Positions 9,283 to 16,564 of a stretch of DNA of 64,000 nt are shown here, piece by piece. The translations under genes and the position numbers were made by a program. Location: NCBI RefSeq assembly GCF_016464705.1, contig NZ_JAEHOB010000002.1, positions 186,001-250,000 of the forward strand. The letters are read 5' to 3'. Position 1 is the first letter of the stretch. Each line of letters starts with the position of its first letter. This DNA is from Qaidamihabitans albus (GTDB lineage Bacteria; Actinomycetota; Actinomycetes; Mycobacteriales; Pseudonocardiaceae). The notes beneath the pieces were generated by a model. The model was not told where the DNA came from, made no database searches, and saw only the letters and a program-made list of their open reading frames with translations.

Positions 9283-10292
9283 CGCCGCACCAGCTCACCG
9301 GCCTCGCGGACGATGTCGGCCACTTGCGGCACGGCGGCGCGTTCGAGTTGCGGCGCGTACGGGATCGGCACGTCGAGCCCGCACAGCCTGCCGATCGGCG
9401 CGCGCAGATGGCCGAACGCCCGCGACTCACCGATCCGCGCGGCGACCTCGGCCATGAAGCCCGCCGTCTTCGGCGCCTCCTGCACCAGCAGCGCGCGACC
9501 GGTGGTCACCACACTGTTCACAATGGTCCCGTCGTCGAGCGGGCTCAGCGTGCGCGGGTCGAGCACGCTCGCCTGGATGCCCTGCCCCGCGAGCTGGTCG
9601 GCGGCCTCCAGCGCCCGCGACACCATGACTCCGGTCGCCACGATCGTCAGGTCCTCGCCAGTGCGCCGCACCGCCGTCTCGCCGAGCCGGGCACGCGTCC
9701 CGGCCTCGGGCACGGGGCCGCGCTCCTTGTAGAGCAGCTTGTGTTCCAGCACGACCACCGGGTTCGGGTCGTCGATCGCCGCGAGCAGCAGCGCCTTCGC
9801 GTCGGCCGGCGTGCTCGGCATAACCACCTTCAGGCCGGGCACGTGGGCGAACCAGGCCTCGAGGCTCTGCGAGTGCTGCGCCGCCGCGCCGGTCCCGGAG
9901 CCGCCCGGCGCGCGCAGCACGAGCGGTACGTTCGCCGCGCCACCCAGCATGAAATGGATCTTGGCGGCCTGGTTGGCGATCTGGTCCATGGCCTGCGCGG
10001 TGAAGTCGGAGAACTGGATCTCCACCACCGGCCGCATCCCGGCCAGGGCGGCACCGACCGCCGCGCCCACGATGCCCAGCTCGCTGATCGGGGTGTCACG
10101 CACCCGTTCGGCACCGAAGGAGTGCACAAGGTCGCCCGTGACGCCGAACGCGCCGCCGTAGGTGCCGATGTCCTCGCCGAGCAGGAACACCCGCTCGTCG
10201 GCGGTCATGGCCTGGGCGAGCGCCTCGCGCACCGCCTCGGCGTAGGTCAGGGTGCGGGTGGCCGTCGCCGCCTCCGTCACCGCGGTCATCAC
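9276..10292 (-). CDS. Thiamine-dependent dehydrogenase E1 beta subunit (acetoin/2-oxoacid type)
   Basis: A 338-residue transketolase-like beta subunit. It starts with [20 protein letters not shown], has [19 protein letters not shown] with the glutamate expected to contact thiamine diphosphate, [21 protein letters not shown] in mid-domain, and a C-terminal transketolase-C domain ([16 protein letters not shown]). It forms the E1 heterotetramer with the next gene upstream; the two overlap by 4 bp (ATGA). AcoB, PdhB and BkdB are hard to tell apart by sequence alone; operon context is used for the proposed acyloin substrate. Confidence 0.9.
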   Translation of the reverse strand: MMTAVTEAATATRTLTYAEAVREALAQAMTADERVFLLGEDIGTYGGAFGVTGDLVHSFGAERVRDTPISELGIVGAAVGAALAGMRPVVEIQFSDFTAQAMDQIANQAAKIHFMLGGAANVPLVLRAPGGSGTGAAAQHSQSLEAWFAHVPGLKVVMPSTPADAKALLLAAIDDPNPVVVLEHKLLYKERGPVPEAGTRARLGETAVRRTGEDLTIVATGVMVSRALEAADQLAGQGIQASVLDPRTLSPLDDGTIVNSVVTTGRALLVQEAPKTAGFMAEVAARIGESRAFGHLRAPIGRLCGLDVPIPYAPQLERAAVPQVADIVREAGELVRRW

Positions 10293-11260
10293 TCGCTCCT
10301 CGCGTAGACGGCGTCGGTCAGCGTGGCGGCCTCGGCGTCCGGGGCCGCGTGCGCGGTCCGGATCGCCGCGCGTACCCGGTCGCGGGCCTGCTCCCGGCAG
10401 CCTGCGATCTCCGAGTCGGTGAGCGTGCCGGCCACCGCCCGCTCGAACCGCGTGATCGGGTCCCGCTCACGCCAGCCCTCGATCTCCTCGCGGGTGCGGT
10501 AGAGGTTCTTGTCGCTCTTGGAATGTCCCTTCCAGCGGTAGGTCAGCGCCTCGACGAGCGAGGGACCCAGCCCCGCACGGGCGCGGTGCACCGCCTCGGC
10601 CACCGCGTCGTACACGGCCTGCGGGTCGTTGCCGTCCACGGTGCTGCCCGGGATGCCGTACGCCGCCGCGCGCTCGGCCAGCCGCTCGACCTTGGCCGCC
10701 TTCCCGACGGACATCGACATGCCGTACTGGTTGTTCTCGCAGACGAACACCACCGGCAGGTCCCAGATCGCGGCGAGGTTCACGCCCTCGTGCCAGGCAC
10801 CCTCGTTGACCGCGCCGTCACCGAAGAAGCTCACCGCCACCCGGTCCTGGCCGCGCAGCCGGATGGCGAGCCCGGCGCCCGCGGCGATCGGCACGCCCCC
10901 GGCGACGATGCCGTTCGCGCCGAGGTTCCCGGTTGCGACATCGGCGATGTGCATCGAGCCGCCCCGCCCGCGGCAGTAGCCGGTCTCCTTGGCGAGCAGT
11001 TCCGCCATCATCGCGTCGAGCCGGGCGCCGCGCGCGATGCAGTGCCCGTGGCCGCGGTGGGTGGAGGTGATGTAGTCGCCCTCCGCCAGCGCGTGGCACG
11101 CCCCGGCCGGCACGGCCTCCTGCCCGATCGAGAGGTGCATCGTCCCGTGCATGAGCCCGCGCGCGAACATGTCGTCGACCGCCTCCTCGAACCGGCGGAT
11201 GGTCCACATCGTGCGGAGGATCTCCGTCGCCGCACCGGCGTCCTTGTGCAGATCCATCAT
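10289..11260 (-). CDS. Thiamine-dependent dehydrogenase E1 alpha subunit (AcoA-like)
   Basis: A 323-residue E1 alpha. The thiamine diphosphate motif is [20 protein letters not shown]...CENN. Substrate-side elements are [11 protein letters not shown] and [10 protein letters not shown]. The late [19 protein letters not shown] segment is characteristic, in my memory, of acetoin dehydrogenase AcoA rather than pyruvate E1 alpha. Acetoin dehydrogenase cleaves an acyloin to acetyl-CoA plus an aldehyde, which fits cleavage of 1-deoxyxylulose 5-phosphate formed by the preceding gene. That substrate is inference. It overlaps both neighbours by 4 bp. Confidence 0.9.
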   Translation of the reverse strand: MMDLHKDAGAATEILRTMWTIRRFEEAVDDMFARGLMHGTMHLSIGQEAVPAGACHALAEGDYITSTHRGHGHCIARGARLDAMMAELLAKETGYCRGRGGSMHIADVATGNLGANGIVAGGVPIAAGAGLAIRLRGQDRVAVSFFGDGAVNEGAWHEGVNLAAIWDLPVVFVCENNQYGMSMSVGKAAKVERLAERAAAYGIPGSTVDGNDPQAVYDAVAEAVHRARAGLGPSLVEALTYRWKGHSKSDKNLYRTREEIEGWRERDPITRFERAVAGTLTDSEIAGCREQARDRVRAAIRTAHAAPDAEAATLTDAVYARSE

Positions 11261-12564
11261 GCGACCAGCGACTCGACCGGCTCCCCGGCGAGCAGGCGCT
11301 CCTGCAGCCGGCGGAGGGTGGCGATCGTGGTGGTCTCGTCGACGGCCACGTCACCGGACGTCAGCACCGTGCCAGCGGGCACCTCGCGCAGCACCCGGGC
11401 GCCCTCGGCGAGGCCGAGCGGCACGTGGCCGCCCGCACGCGCGTTGGCCGCGCTGTCGGTGAGGCCGTAGACGGTGTCGCCGCCGATGCCGTCGAGGAGC
11501 TCACCCGGCCGCAGGTCCCGCTTGGCGACGGCGAGCACCTCGGCGTTCCACGCCCGCGGCGCGAGGCTCGGCCTGCGGTCGAGCACCGCCTCGGCGACCG
11601 AGAGCGGCGCCTCCACGCTCGCCAGGTGGTAGGGCCGGTAGAACGAGTAGTACGGGCCCTTGCCCATGCCGAGGTAGGCCATCTCCTCGACGACCACGGG
11701 GTGGTCGCTGCGCCCGATCACGAACACGCCGGGCGCCACCGGCCCGGTGCAGTAGTCCACGACGCCGCTCTCCGGCAGCACTCCCCCTTCGGCGGCCGGC
11801 CGGAACGTCTCGGCCAGCCCGTCCACGGTGCAGTGCGGGCCGGTCATCCCGCGGCTCGCGACGCGCAGGTTCGCCCCGTTGGCCAGCGCCGCCATCTCGA
11901 TCATGGTCTTCGACCCGTCGACGAAGCTCGCGAGCATGTGCGGGTTCATGCCCTTCGCCACGGCGCGCTCGGCGACCGAGGCCGGGGTCGCGGCCGGGTC
12001 GAGCGGGTTGTTCTTGCCCTTTCCCGCGCACACGATGTCGAAGCCGATGTCGCGCACGTGGTCGACGAGCGCCTTGCACTCGACCGGCTCGTCGCCGCGG
12101 CACACGGTGTAGACGCGGCCGAAGCCGCGCGCGAGCGTGGCCAGCAGGAAGCCGACGGTGACGTCGCACTCGACGTTGAGCAGCGCGATGTCCTTGCCTG
12201 CGAGGAGCCCGGCGAAGGCCACCCGCGCGCCGACCTCGGGGACGCCGCTGGCGTCGACGAGCACGTCGACCGGCAGCCCGGTGAGGGTCATCGCGTCGTC
12301 GGTGACGACCGGCCTGCCGAGCTCGACGGCACGGCCGAGCTCGGCCCGGCTGCCCGCGGTGACGACACCGTCCCGGCCTGCCCGCGCGAACGCCTGCCGC
12401 CCGCGTTCCGGCGCGATGTCGGCGATGGCCGCGACCTCCATGCCCGCGATGCGGCCGGCCTGCACGACGAAGCCGAGCCCCATCTGGCCGGCGCCGACGA
12501 GTCCCACCCGGACCGGGCGGCCGAGCTCCCGCTCGCGCGCCCGCAGCCGATCGACATAACTCAT
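11257..12564 (-). CDS. DRL-type (DXP reductoisomerase-like) NAD(P)-dependent oxidoreductase with SAF domain
   Basis: First gene of the six-gene operon, 435 residues. The N-terminal Rossmann domain has GLVGAGQMG (21-29), resembling homoserine dehydrogenases. The middle domain has [29 protein letters not shown] and [11 protein letters not shown]. The C-terminal SAF domain lies at about residues 345-420 ([21 protein letters not shown]). This architecture is that of Brucella DRL, which interconverts 1-deoxy-D-xylulose 5-phosphate and 2-C-methyl-D-erythritol 4-phosphate. Many relatives are annotated only as SAF-domain or homoserine-dehydrogenase-like. The ATG at 12564 lies 20 bp downstream of an operator palindrome. 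The specific reaction is inferred from family plus the IspD neighbour. Confidence 0.72.
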   Translation of the reverse strand: MSYVDRLRARERELGRPVRVGLVGAGQMGLGFVVQAGRIAGMEVAAIADIAPERGRQAFARAGRDGVVTAGSRAELGRAVELGRPVVTDDAMTLTGLPVDVLVDASGVPEVGARVAFAGLLAGKDIALLNVECDVTVGFLLATLARGFGRVYTVCRGDEPVECKALVDHVRDIGFDIVCAGKGKNNPLDPAATPASVAERAVAKGMNPHMLASFVDGSKTMIEMAALANGANLRVASRGMTGPHCTVDGLAETFRPAAEGGVLPESGVVDYCTGPVAPGVFVIGRSDHPVVVEEMAYLGMGKGPYYSFYRPYHLASVEAPLSVAEAVLDRRPSLAPRAWNAEVLAVAKRDLRPGELLDGIGGDTVYGLTDSAANARAGGHVPLGLAEGARVLREVPAGTVLTSGDVAVDETTTIATLRRLQERLLAGEPVESLVA

Positions 12565-12583
12565 CCCGCAACACCCTTCGGTC

Positions 12584-12597
12584 TGCACATATGTGCA
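12584..12597. promoter_or_regulatory. Operator-like palindrome 1 (probable SorC site)
   Basis: TGCACATATGTGCA, a perfect 14-bp palindrome 20 bp upstream of the DRL-type gene start. It matches the sites at 12673-12686 and 15250-15263; a lone TGCAC half-site follows at 12605. Binding here would block transcription of the catabolic operon. Confidence 0.65.
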
Positions 12598-12608
12598 TTT
12601 AGTATGCA

Positions 12609-12637
12609 CCGCCGTGCTCTCCTTGTTAGCACGGCGG
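12609..12637. terminator. Hairpin in the leader of the DRL operon
   Basis: A perfect 10-bp stem (CCGCCGTGCT with AGCACGGCGG) with a 9-base loop lies between operator palindromes 1 and 2. On the minus strand it is upstream of the DRL gene, so it may be a second stop for read-through from the PTS operon or an attenuator-like leader structure. No T-run follows. Confidence 0.5.
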
Positions 12638-12672
12638 ATCGCCGCACACAAGCCCTCCTCGCGGCGCTGACC

Positions 12673-12686
12673 TGCACAGATGTGCA
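12673..12686. promoter_or_regulatory. Operator-like palindrome 2 (probable SorC site)
   Basis: TGCACAGATGTGCA, one central base off a perfect palindrome, 89 bp centre-to-centre from palindrome 1. The pair flanks the probable promoter of the DRL operon, an arrangement compatible with DNA looping. Confidence 0.6.
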
Positions 12687-12694
12687 GACACGAC

Positions 12695-12728
12695 GAGGCG
12701 CCCCACGCGAGTTCCCGTGGGGCGCCTC
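12695..12728. terminator. Terminator of the PTS operon
   Basis: A perfect 13-bp stem (12695-12707 with 12716-12728, GAGGCGCCCCACG arm) and an 8-base loop lie 11 bp beyond the gutM stop on the minus strand. It separates the PTS operon from the DRL operon transcribed in the same direction. Confidence 0.8.
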
Positions 12729-12739
12729 GGAAAGAGCGG

Positions 12740-13135
12740 TCAGGCGGTGCGGCTCCGGAGTGCACCGGCGTTCAGCCGCGCGGCGGTACCGAGGGCGTCG
12801 TGCACCGCCCGCGCCAGCGCCCGGGAACCGGCCCGCTCCTCCGCCCCGGCCACCGGGCCGACGAGATCCGGGCAGTCCCGGAACCCGGCGAACACCGACG
12901 CGCCCTGCATCGCTACCGCCCTGGTGACCTCCGCCCGCCGCCGGTCGATGCAGAGCAGCACGACCGCCCCCCTCAAGCGACCCTTCGCCCGCCCGCTCAC
13001 CAGCAGGACCCCGCTGCGGTTCTCCTCGGTGGCGAGCCGGTTCACCGCCCGCTGGTACGCGAGGTGCTGCCGGTAGCTGAGCACCCCGGCGACCACGAAG
13101 CCCGCCACCAGCAGCACCGCCACCTGCCAGCTCAT
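12740..13135 (-). CDS. gutM: GutM-family protein (glucitol operon activator homologue)
   Basis: A 131-residue protein with one N-terminal membrane helix (VAVLLVAGFVVAGVLSY) followed by YRQHLAYQRAVNRL and a cytoplasmic domain with GRAKGRLRGAVVLLCIDRR. In enteric and Gram-positive bacteria GutM is an accessory protein encoded with glucitol-type PTS genes. Here it is the last PTS operon gene and overlaps EIIA by 4 bp. The membrane anchor suggests it works at the transporter or couples it to regulation. Assignment rests on this pattern and the gut-type context. Confidence 0.8.
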   Translation of the reverse strand: MSWQVAVLLVAGFVVAGVLSYRQHLAYQRAVNRLATEENRSGVLLVSGRAKGRLRGAVVLLCIDRRRAEVTRAVAMQGASVFAGFRDCPDLVGPVAGAEERAGSRALARAVHDALGTAARLNAGALRSRTA

Positions 13136-13506
13136 GATCCGCCCCCGCTCAGCGAGAGCCGCGCGCCAGCCGCGGGAACGGTCAGCGTCCCCCTGGCGTG
13201 CACGGCACCCGGCAGCAGGGACGTCCCCTCATCCGGGTTGAGGTAGACGACGATGTGGCCGAGGCTGCGCAGGTTCTCGTGGGCGCGTTCCCCCACCGCG
13301 ACGAGATCCAGCCGCTGCTCGCCCAGCGCGAAGACGTCGCCGGGGCGGATCTCCCGCGCCGGGCCCTTCGCCGGGCCGTGCACGACGCTCACGCTCTCCA
13401 GCGCGTCCGGGATCGGGTCGGCGTAGAGGATCACCACGCCACCCTCGACCATCTCCCCGGCCTCCGCACCGGAGCGGAGCACCGTGCTCTCGTAGTACAC
13501 AGTCAT
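13132..13506 (-). CDS. PTS glucitol/sorbitol-type EIIA component
   Basis: Phosphocarrier that takes phosphate from HPr and passes it to EIIB. The 124-residue protein matches remembered E. coli EIIA-Gut from MTVYYESTVLRSG onward. The expected phosphorylated His is His43 in VVHGPA, the same position as in E. coli. Later elements include FALGEQRLDLVAVGE and ENLRSLGHIVVYLN. The ATG at 13506 follows the EIIBC stop by 8 bp. The gut family transports hexitols, but relatives may take other polyols, so the substrate is not set by the family name. Confidence 0.92.
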   Translation of the reverse strand: MTVYYESTVLRSGAEAGEMVEGGVVILYADPIPDALESVSVVHGPAKGPAREIRPGDVFALGEQRLDLVAVGERAHENLRSLGHIVVYLNPDEGTSLLPGAVHARGTLTVPAAGARLSLSGGGS

Positions 13507-13514
13507 GCGTCCTC

Positions 13515-14567
13515 CTACAGACCGAAGCTCGCTGCCCAGGCAATCACGACCGCGAGCGGGGAGGTGATCATTCTGCTGATGAGCACGGCCGGGGTGCCGA
13601 CCGCGACCGTCTCCGGCTTGGCCTCCCCGAGCGCGAGCCCCACCGGCACGAAGTCGCACCCCACCTGCCCGTTGATCGCGAACAGCGTGGGCAGCGCGTA
13701 CTGCACGGGCAGCGCGCCGATGGCGATCTGGCTGCCCATCAGCGTGCCGATCACCTGCGCGATCGCCGCGCCCGGTCCGAGGATCGGGGACAGGAACGGC
13801 AGCGCCACGACGAGGCTGATCGCCACCAGCCCGATCGGGTTGCTCGCGATGGGCGAGAGGACCTGCCCCATCCACTGCGCGACCCCCGTGTACATCACGA
13901 TGCCCAGCAGCAGGCTGACGTAGGCCATGAACGGCAGGATCGTCTTCAGCGTCAGATCGATCGTCTGCCGCCCGGCGGAGAGCATCGTGTTGACGAACGA
14001 CCCGACGCCGGAACCGAACCGGACGAACACGCCGGTGACCGAGTTGAAGGCCTCGCCGAAGCGGCCGCCGCCGGTGACGGTGGCCGCGACGTCGCGGGTG
14101 GACGGTCGTTCGGAGCGGGGCGGGACGGTGCCGGTGACCTCGGGCGCGGGCTCCCGCGGCCCGTCTCCGGGGTCGGCCGACGGCGCGACGTCGCCGACAC
14201 CCACCGCGGAGACGAACAGGTCCTCGGTGATGAACCGGGCGAGCGGCCCGCCGGGTGCTCCCGCGTAGACGTCGACGGTGGGGATGCCCTTGCGCGGGTA
14301 CACCCCGATCCGCGCGGTGCCACCGCAGTTGATGACCGCCGCCAGCACCTCCTCGTCGGGCACGCTGGTGGTGAAGCCGTCCACGGCCTCGGCGCCGGTG
14401 AGCTCCGCGATGCGCGCCGCCACCGGGTGGATGCCGCCGCCGGTCACCGAGAGCACCTTCGTGCGCCCCGCCCCGGGCCGCAGCAGCAGGCCCCTTCCCC
14501 AGCCGCCCGCGCCGGGCCGCACGAACACCGCCCGGGAAACGTGGGTCTCCGCGTCGATCTCGCTCAT
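13515..14567 (-). CDS. PTS glucitol/sorbitol-type EIIBC component
   Basis: A 350-residue EIIB-EIIC protein. The EIIB part (about 10-125) has GAGGWGRGLLL, TGAEAVDGF and the phospho-acceptor Cys81 in VINCGGTARIGVYPRKGIPT, followed by a PLARFITEDLFVSAVG element. A linker rich in Pro, Arg and Thr (about 125-165) precedes the membrane part with about five helices (TIDLTLKTILPFMAYVSLLL; LPVQYALPTLFAINGQVGCD). E. coli SrlE has the same layout. It overlaps EIIC by 4 bp. Confidence 0.92.
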   Translation of the reverse strand: MSEIDAETHVSRAVFVRPGAGGWGRGLLLRPGAGRTKVLSVTGGGIHPVAARIAELTGAEAVDGFTTSVPDEEVLAAVINCGGTARIGVYPRKGIPTVDVYAGAPGGPLARFITEDLFVSAVGVGDVAPSADPGDGPREPAPEVTGTVPPRSERPSTRDVAATVTGGGRFGEAFNSVTGVFVRFGSGVGSFVNTMLSAGRQTIDLTLKTILPFMAYVSLLLGIVMYTGVAQWMGQVLSPIASNPIGLVAISLVVALPFLSPILGPGAAIAQVIGTLMGSQIAIGALPVQYALPTLFAINGQVGCDFVPVGLALGEAKPETVAVGTPAVLISRMITSPLAVVIAWAASFGL

Positions 14568-15214
14568 GCCTTGCCACCCGCCCTCGCTGCCTCGAACTCA
14601 CGGTCGAAATCGGCGAACACCTCGGTGCGGCCGGTTCGCTTGATCATGAAAGCGGTGAGCTTCTCGGTGACGATGCCCCGGATGAAGATCACCAGGATCC
14701 CGACGAGGAGGTACCGCAGCGCCAGCGGCACGGTGGACTCCCCGAGCTGCATCACACCGTTGGCGATGCCCAGCCAGACGAACAGCTCGCCGGCGTTGGC
14801 GTAGGGGAAGAACGTGGTCACCGGGTGCACGAACGACACGGCCGAGTCGTAGAACGCGGGCTTGTGCCGCTCCGGCAGGAACCGGCCGAACGAGTAGCAC
14901 ATCGGGTTGGTCAGCATCAGCACCGCGATGATCGGCATCACCGTGTAGCGGGTGATCCACCACCTCGCCGACCACTGCACCGCCCTGGTCACGCGCTGCT
15001 CACCGATGAACGTGGTGAGCGCGTACATGAAGGTGAGCAGCACGATCAGGGTGGGCAGGATTCCCGTCACCAGCCCGACGAACTGTTCCCCGGACTTGTT
15101 GAACAGCCCGATGAAATGGGTGCCCAGCCATTCGAAGACGCCGAGCACACCGCCGCTCGACTCACTCTCCGACGGTGGTGGCTGCTGCGCCATTACAGCA
15201 GACGCTTGCATCAT
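14564..15214 (-). CDS. PTS glucitol/sorbitol-type EIIC component
   Basis: A 216-residue membrane component (SrlA/GutA type). A short polar N-terminus (PPPSESESSGG) is followed by an amphipathic LGVFEWLGTHFIGLFNKSGE and four or so membrane segments. Conserved stretches are TNPMCYSFGRFLPERHKPAFYD, here spanning about residues 105-125, and HPVTTFFPYANAGELFVWLG. Starts at 15214 and 15211 are adjacent ATGs; AAGGAGG lies just upstream and spacing slightly favours the second. It is first in the four-gene PTS operon (EIIC, EIIBC, EIIA, GutM). Confidence 0.9.
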   Translation of the reverse strand: MMQASAVMAQQPPPSESESSGGVLGVFEWLGTHFIGLFNKSGEQFVGLVTGILPTLIVLLTFMYALTTFIGEQRVTRAVQWSARWWITRYTVMPIIAVLMLTNPMCYSFGRFLPERHKPAFYDSAVSFVHPVTTFFPYANAGELFVWLGIANGVMQLGESTVPLALRYLLVGILVIFIRGIVTEKLTAFMIKRTGRTEVFADFDREFEAARAGGKA

Positions 15215-15249
15215 GGCCTCCTTCTTCCGGCCCCCTGACACCGCTTGTT

Positions 15250-15263
15250 TGCACTTATGTGCG
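15250..15263. promoter_or_regulatory. Operator-like palindrome 3 in the divergent PTS/ptsH region
   Basis: TGCACTTATGTGCG sits between the divergent EIIC and ptsH genes and matches the two sites before the DRL operon at 10 of 10 half-site positions but one. It could control both directions. A TTGACA at 15279-15284 may be part of a promoter, but no well-spaced -10 was found. Confidence 0.58.
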
Positions 15264-15341
15264 CACGTTCTTCACGTTTGACAGTGATGTGTGTAACATG
15301 CCGCTCCGACGGCGACAAGACCCAACATCGAAGGAGCACGC

Positions 15342-15608
15342 ATGCCGGAGATCCGCGTGAAGATCGCGTCCCCGGTCGGCCTGCACGCCCGGCCGGCCAG
15401 CCTGTTCGTCAAGGCGGCGGCGAAACATCCGGGCCTGGTGTCGATCGGCCGCCCCGGCACGGAGCCCGTGGACGCGCGCAGCATGCTGTCCGTGCTGAGC
15501 CTCGCGATCGGGCACGGGGAAGAGGTGATCCTGCGGACCGACGGCGAAGGTGCCGACAGTGCGCTGTCCGAACTATCGACGCTCCTGGCCAGCGACCCGG
15601 AGGCGTGA
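15342..15608 (+). CDS. ptsH: Phosphocarrier protein HPr
   Basis: An 88-residue HPr that relays phosphate from EI to EIIA. The active His15 is in GLHARPA, and Ser47 in ARSMLSVLSL aligns with the regulatory Ser46 of Firmicutes HPr. The start has AAGGAG five bases upstream. It shares 1-base-overlap translational coupling with the SorC-family gene. EI (ptsI) is not in the window and must be encoded elsewhere. Its place here suggests an HPr dedicated to, or coinduced with, this transporter. Confidence 0.93.
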   Translation: MPEIRVKIASPVGLHARPASLFVKAAAKHPGLVSIGRPGTEPVDARSMLSVLSLAIGHGEEVILRTDGEGADSALSELSTLLASDPEA

Positions 15609-16561
15609 TGCCACCGCCCCGCGACCAGCAACTCCTGGTCAGAGCCGCGCGCCTGTACTACGAGGAGGGGCGCTCGCAGAACGAGGTCGCCACCGCGCTG
15701 GAGGTGAGCCGGTCGAGTGTCTCCCGGATGCTCACGGCGGCCCGCGAACGCGGCATCGTCCGGATCCAGATCAACGACCCGACCGGCCGCGACCTGGGGC
15801 TGGAGAGCGAGCTCGCCGGGCGGTTCGGGCTGCGCGACTGCCGCGTCGCGGAGATCCACAGCGGCGACCGGCCGCTGGCCAGGGTCGGCGACCTCGGCGC
15901 CCGCTGGCTGCTGGAGACCCTGCAGCCGGGCCAGCAGGTCGGCGTGTCCTGGGGCCACGGGCTACAGGCCGTGGTGCAGCACATCCCGGACGAGGGCGGG
16001 CTGGACGTCGAGGTGCTGCCGCTCGTCGGCGGGCTGTCCGCCGTGGACTCCGCGATCACCGGGGAGGAACTCGTCCGCGACCTCGCGGGCCGGGTCGGCG
16101 GCAGCTTCCAGCGGTTGCACGCCCCCGCGCTGCTCACCTCGAAGGCGGGCCGGGACGTGCTGCTCGCCGAGCCGACGGTCCAGCGCACGCTGGAGGCCGC
16201 CCGGCGCGCGCAGGTGGCGATCGTCGGCATCGGCAGCGTCGGCCATGGTTCCTCGGCGGCGCTGGTCAAGGCCATGAACCTGACCGCGGAGGAACAGGCC
16301 AGGTTCGACGCCGCCGGGCCGGTCGGCGACCTGTGCGCCCGGTTCTTCGACGCCGACGGCTCACCGCTGACCGGCCCGGCCGACGACCGCGTACTCGGTC
16401 TCTCGCTCGCCGACCTCGCGGCCATCGGCACGGTCGCCGGGGTGGCGGCGGGCCCGGAGAAGGCGAGCGGCGCGCTCGGCGCGCTGCGCACCCGGGTGCT
16501 CGACGTGCTCGTCTGCGACAGTTCGCTGGCCAGGGCACTGCTCACGTGGGACGCCCGGTAG
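15608..16561 (+). CDS. SorC/DeoR-type sugar-binding transcriptional regulator
   Basis: A 317-residue regulator. The N-terminal helix-turn-helix is EGRSQNEVATALEVSRSSVSRML (about residues 20-43, shown here by its ends EGRSQ and SVSRML). The C-terminal sugar-phosphate-sensing domain includes GVSWGHGLQAVVQHIP, LPLVGGLSAVDSAITGEELVRDLA and the late VAGVAAGPEKASGALGALRT. These are typical of SorC regulators that sense a phosphorylated sugar. It overlaps ptsH by one base, and cobT-like starts 3 bp after its stop. It is the best candidate to bind the three TGCAC-N4-GTGC palindromes. Confidence 0.9.
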   Translation: MPPPRDQQLLVRAARLYYEEGRSQNEVATALEVSRSSVSRMLTAARERGIVRIQINDPTGRDLGLESELAGRFGLRDCRVAEIHSGDRPLARVGDLGARWLLETLQPGQQVGVSWGHGLQAVVQHIPDEGGLDVEVLPLVGGLSAVDSAITGEELVRDLAGRVGGSFQRLHAPALLTSKAGRDVLLAEPTVQRTLEAARRAQVAIVGIGSVGHGSSAALVKAMNLTAEEQARFDAAGPVGDLCARFFDADGSPLTGPADDRVLGLSLADLAAIGTVAGVAAGPEKASGALGALRTRVLDVLVCDSSLARALLTWDAR

Positions 16562-16564
16562 CTT

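Noticed and set aside
12740-15214. Plain sorbitol utilisation operon
   Set aside because: No sorbitol-6-phosphate dehydrogenase or hexitol enzyme is present; the neighbouring enzymes are DRL, E1/E2 and IspD types, so the substrate name was not carried over.
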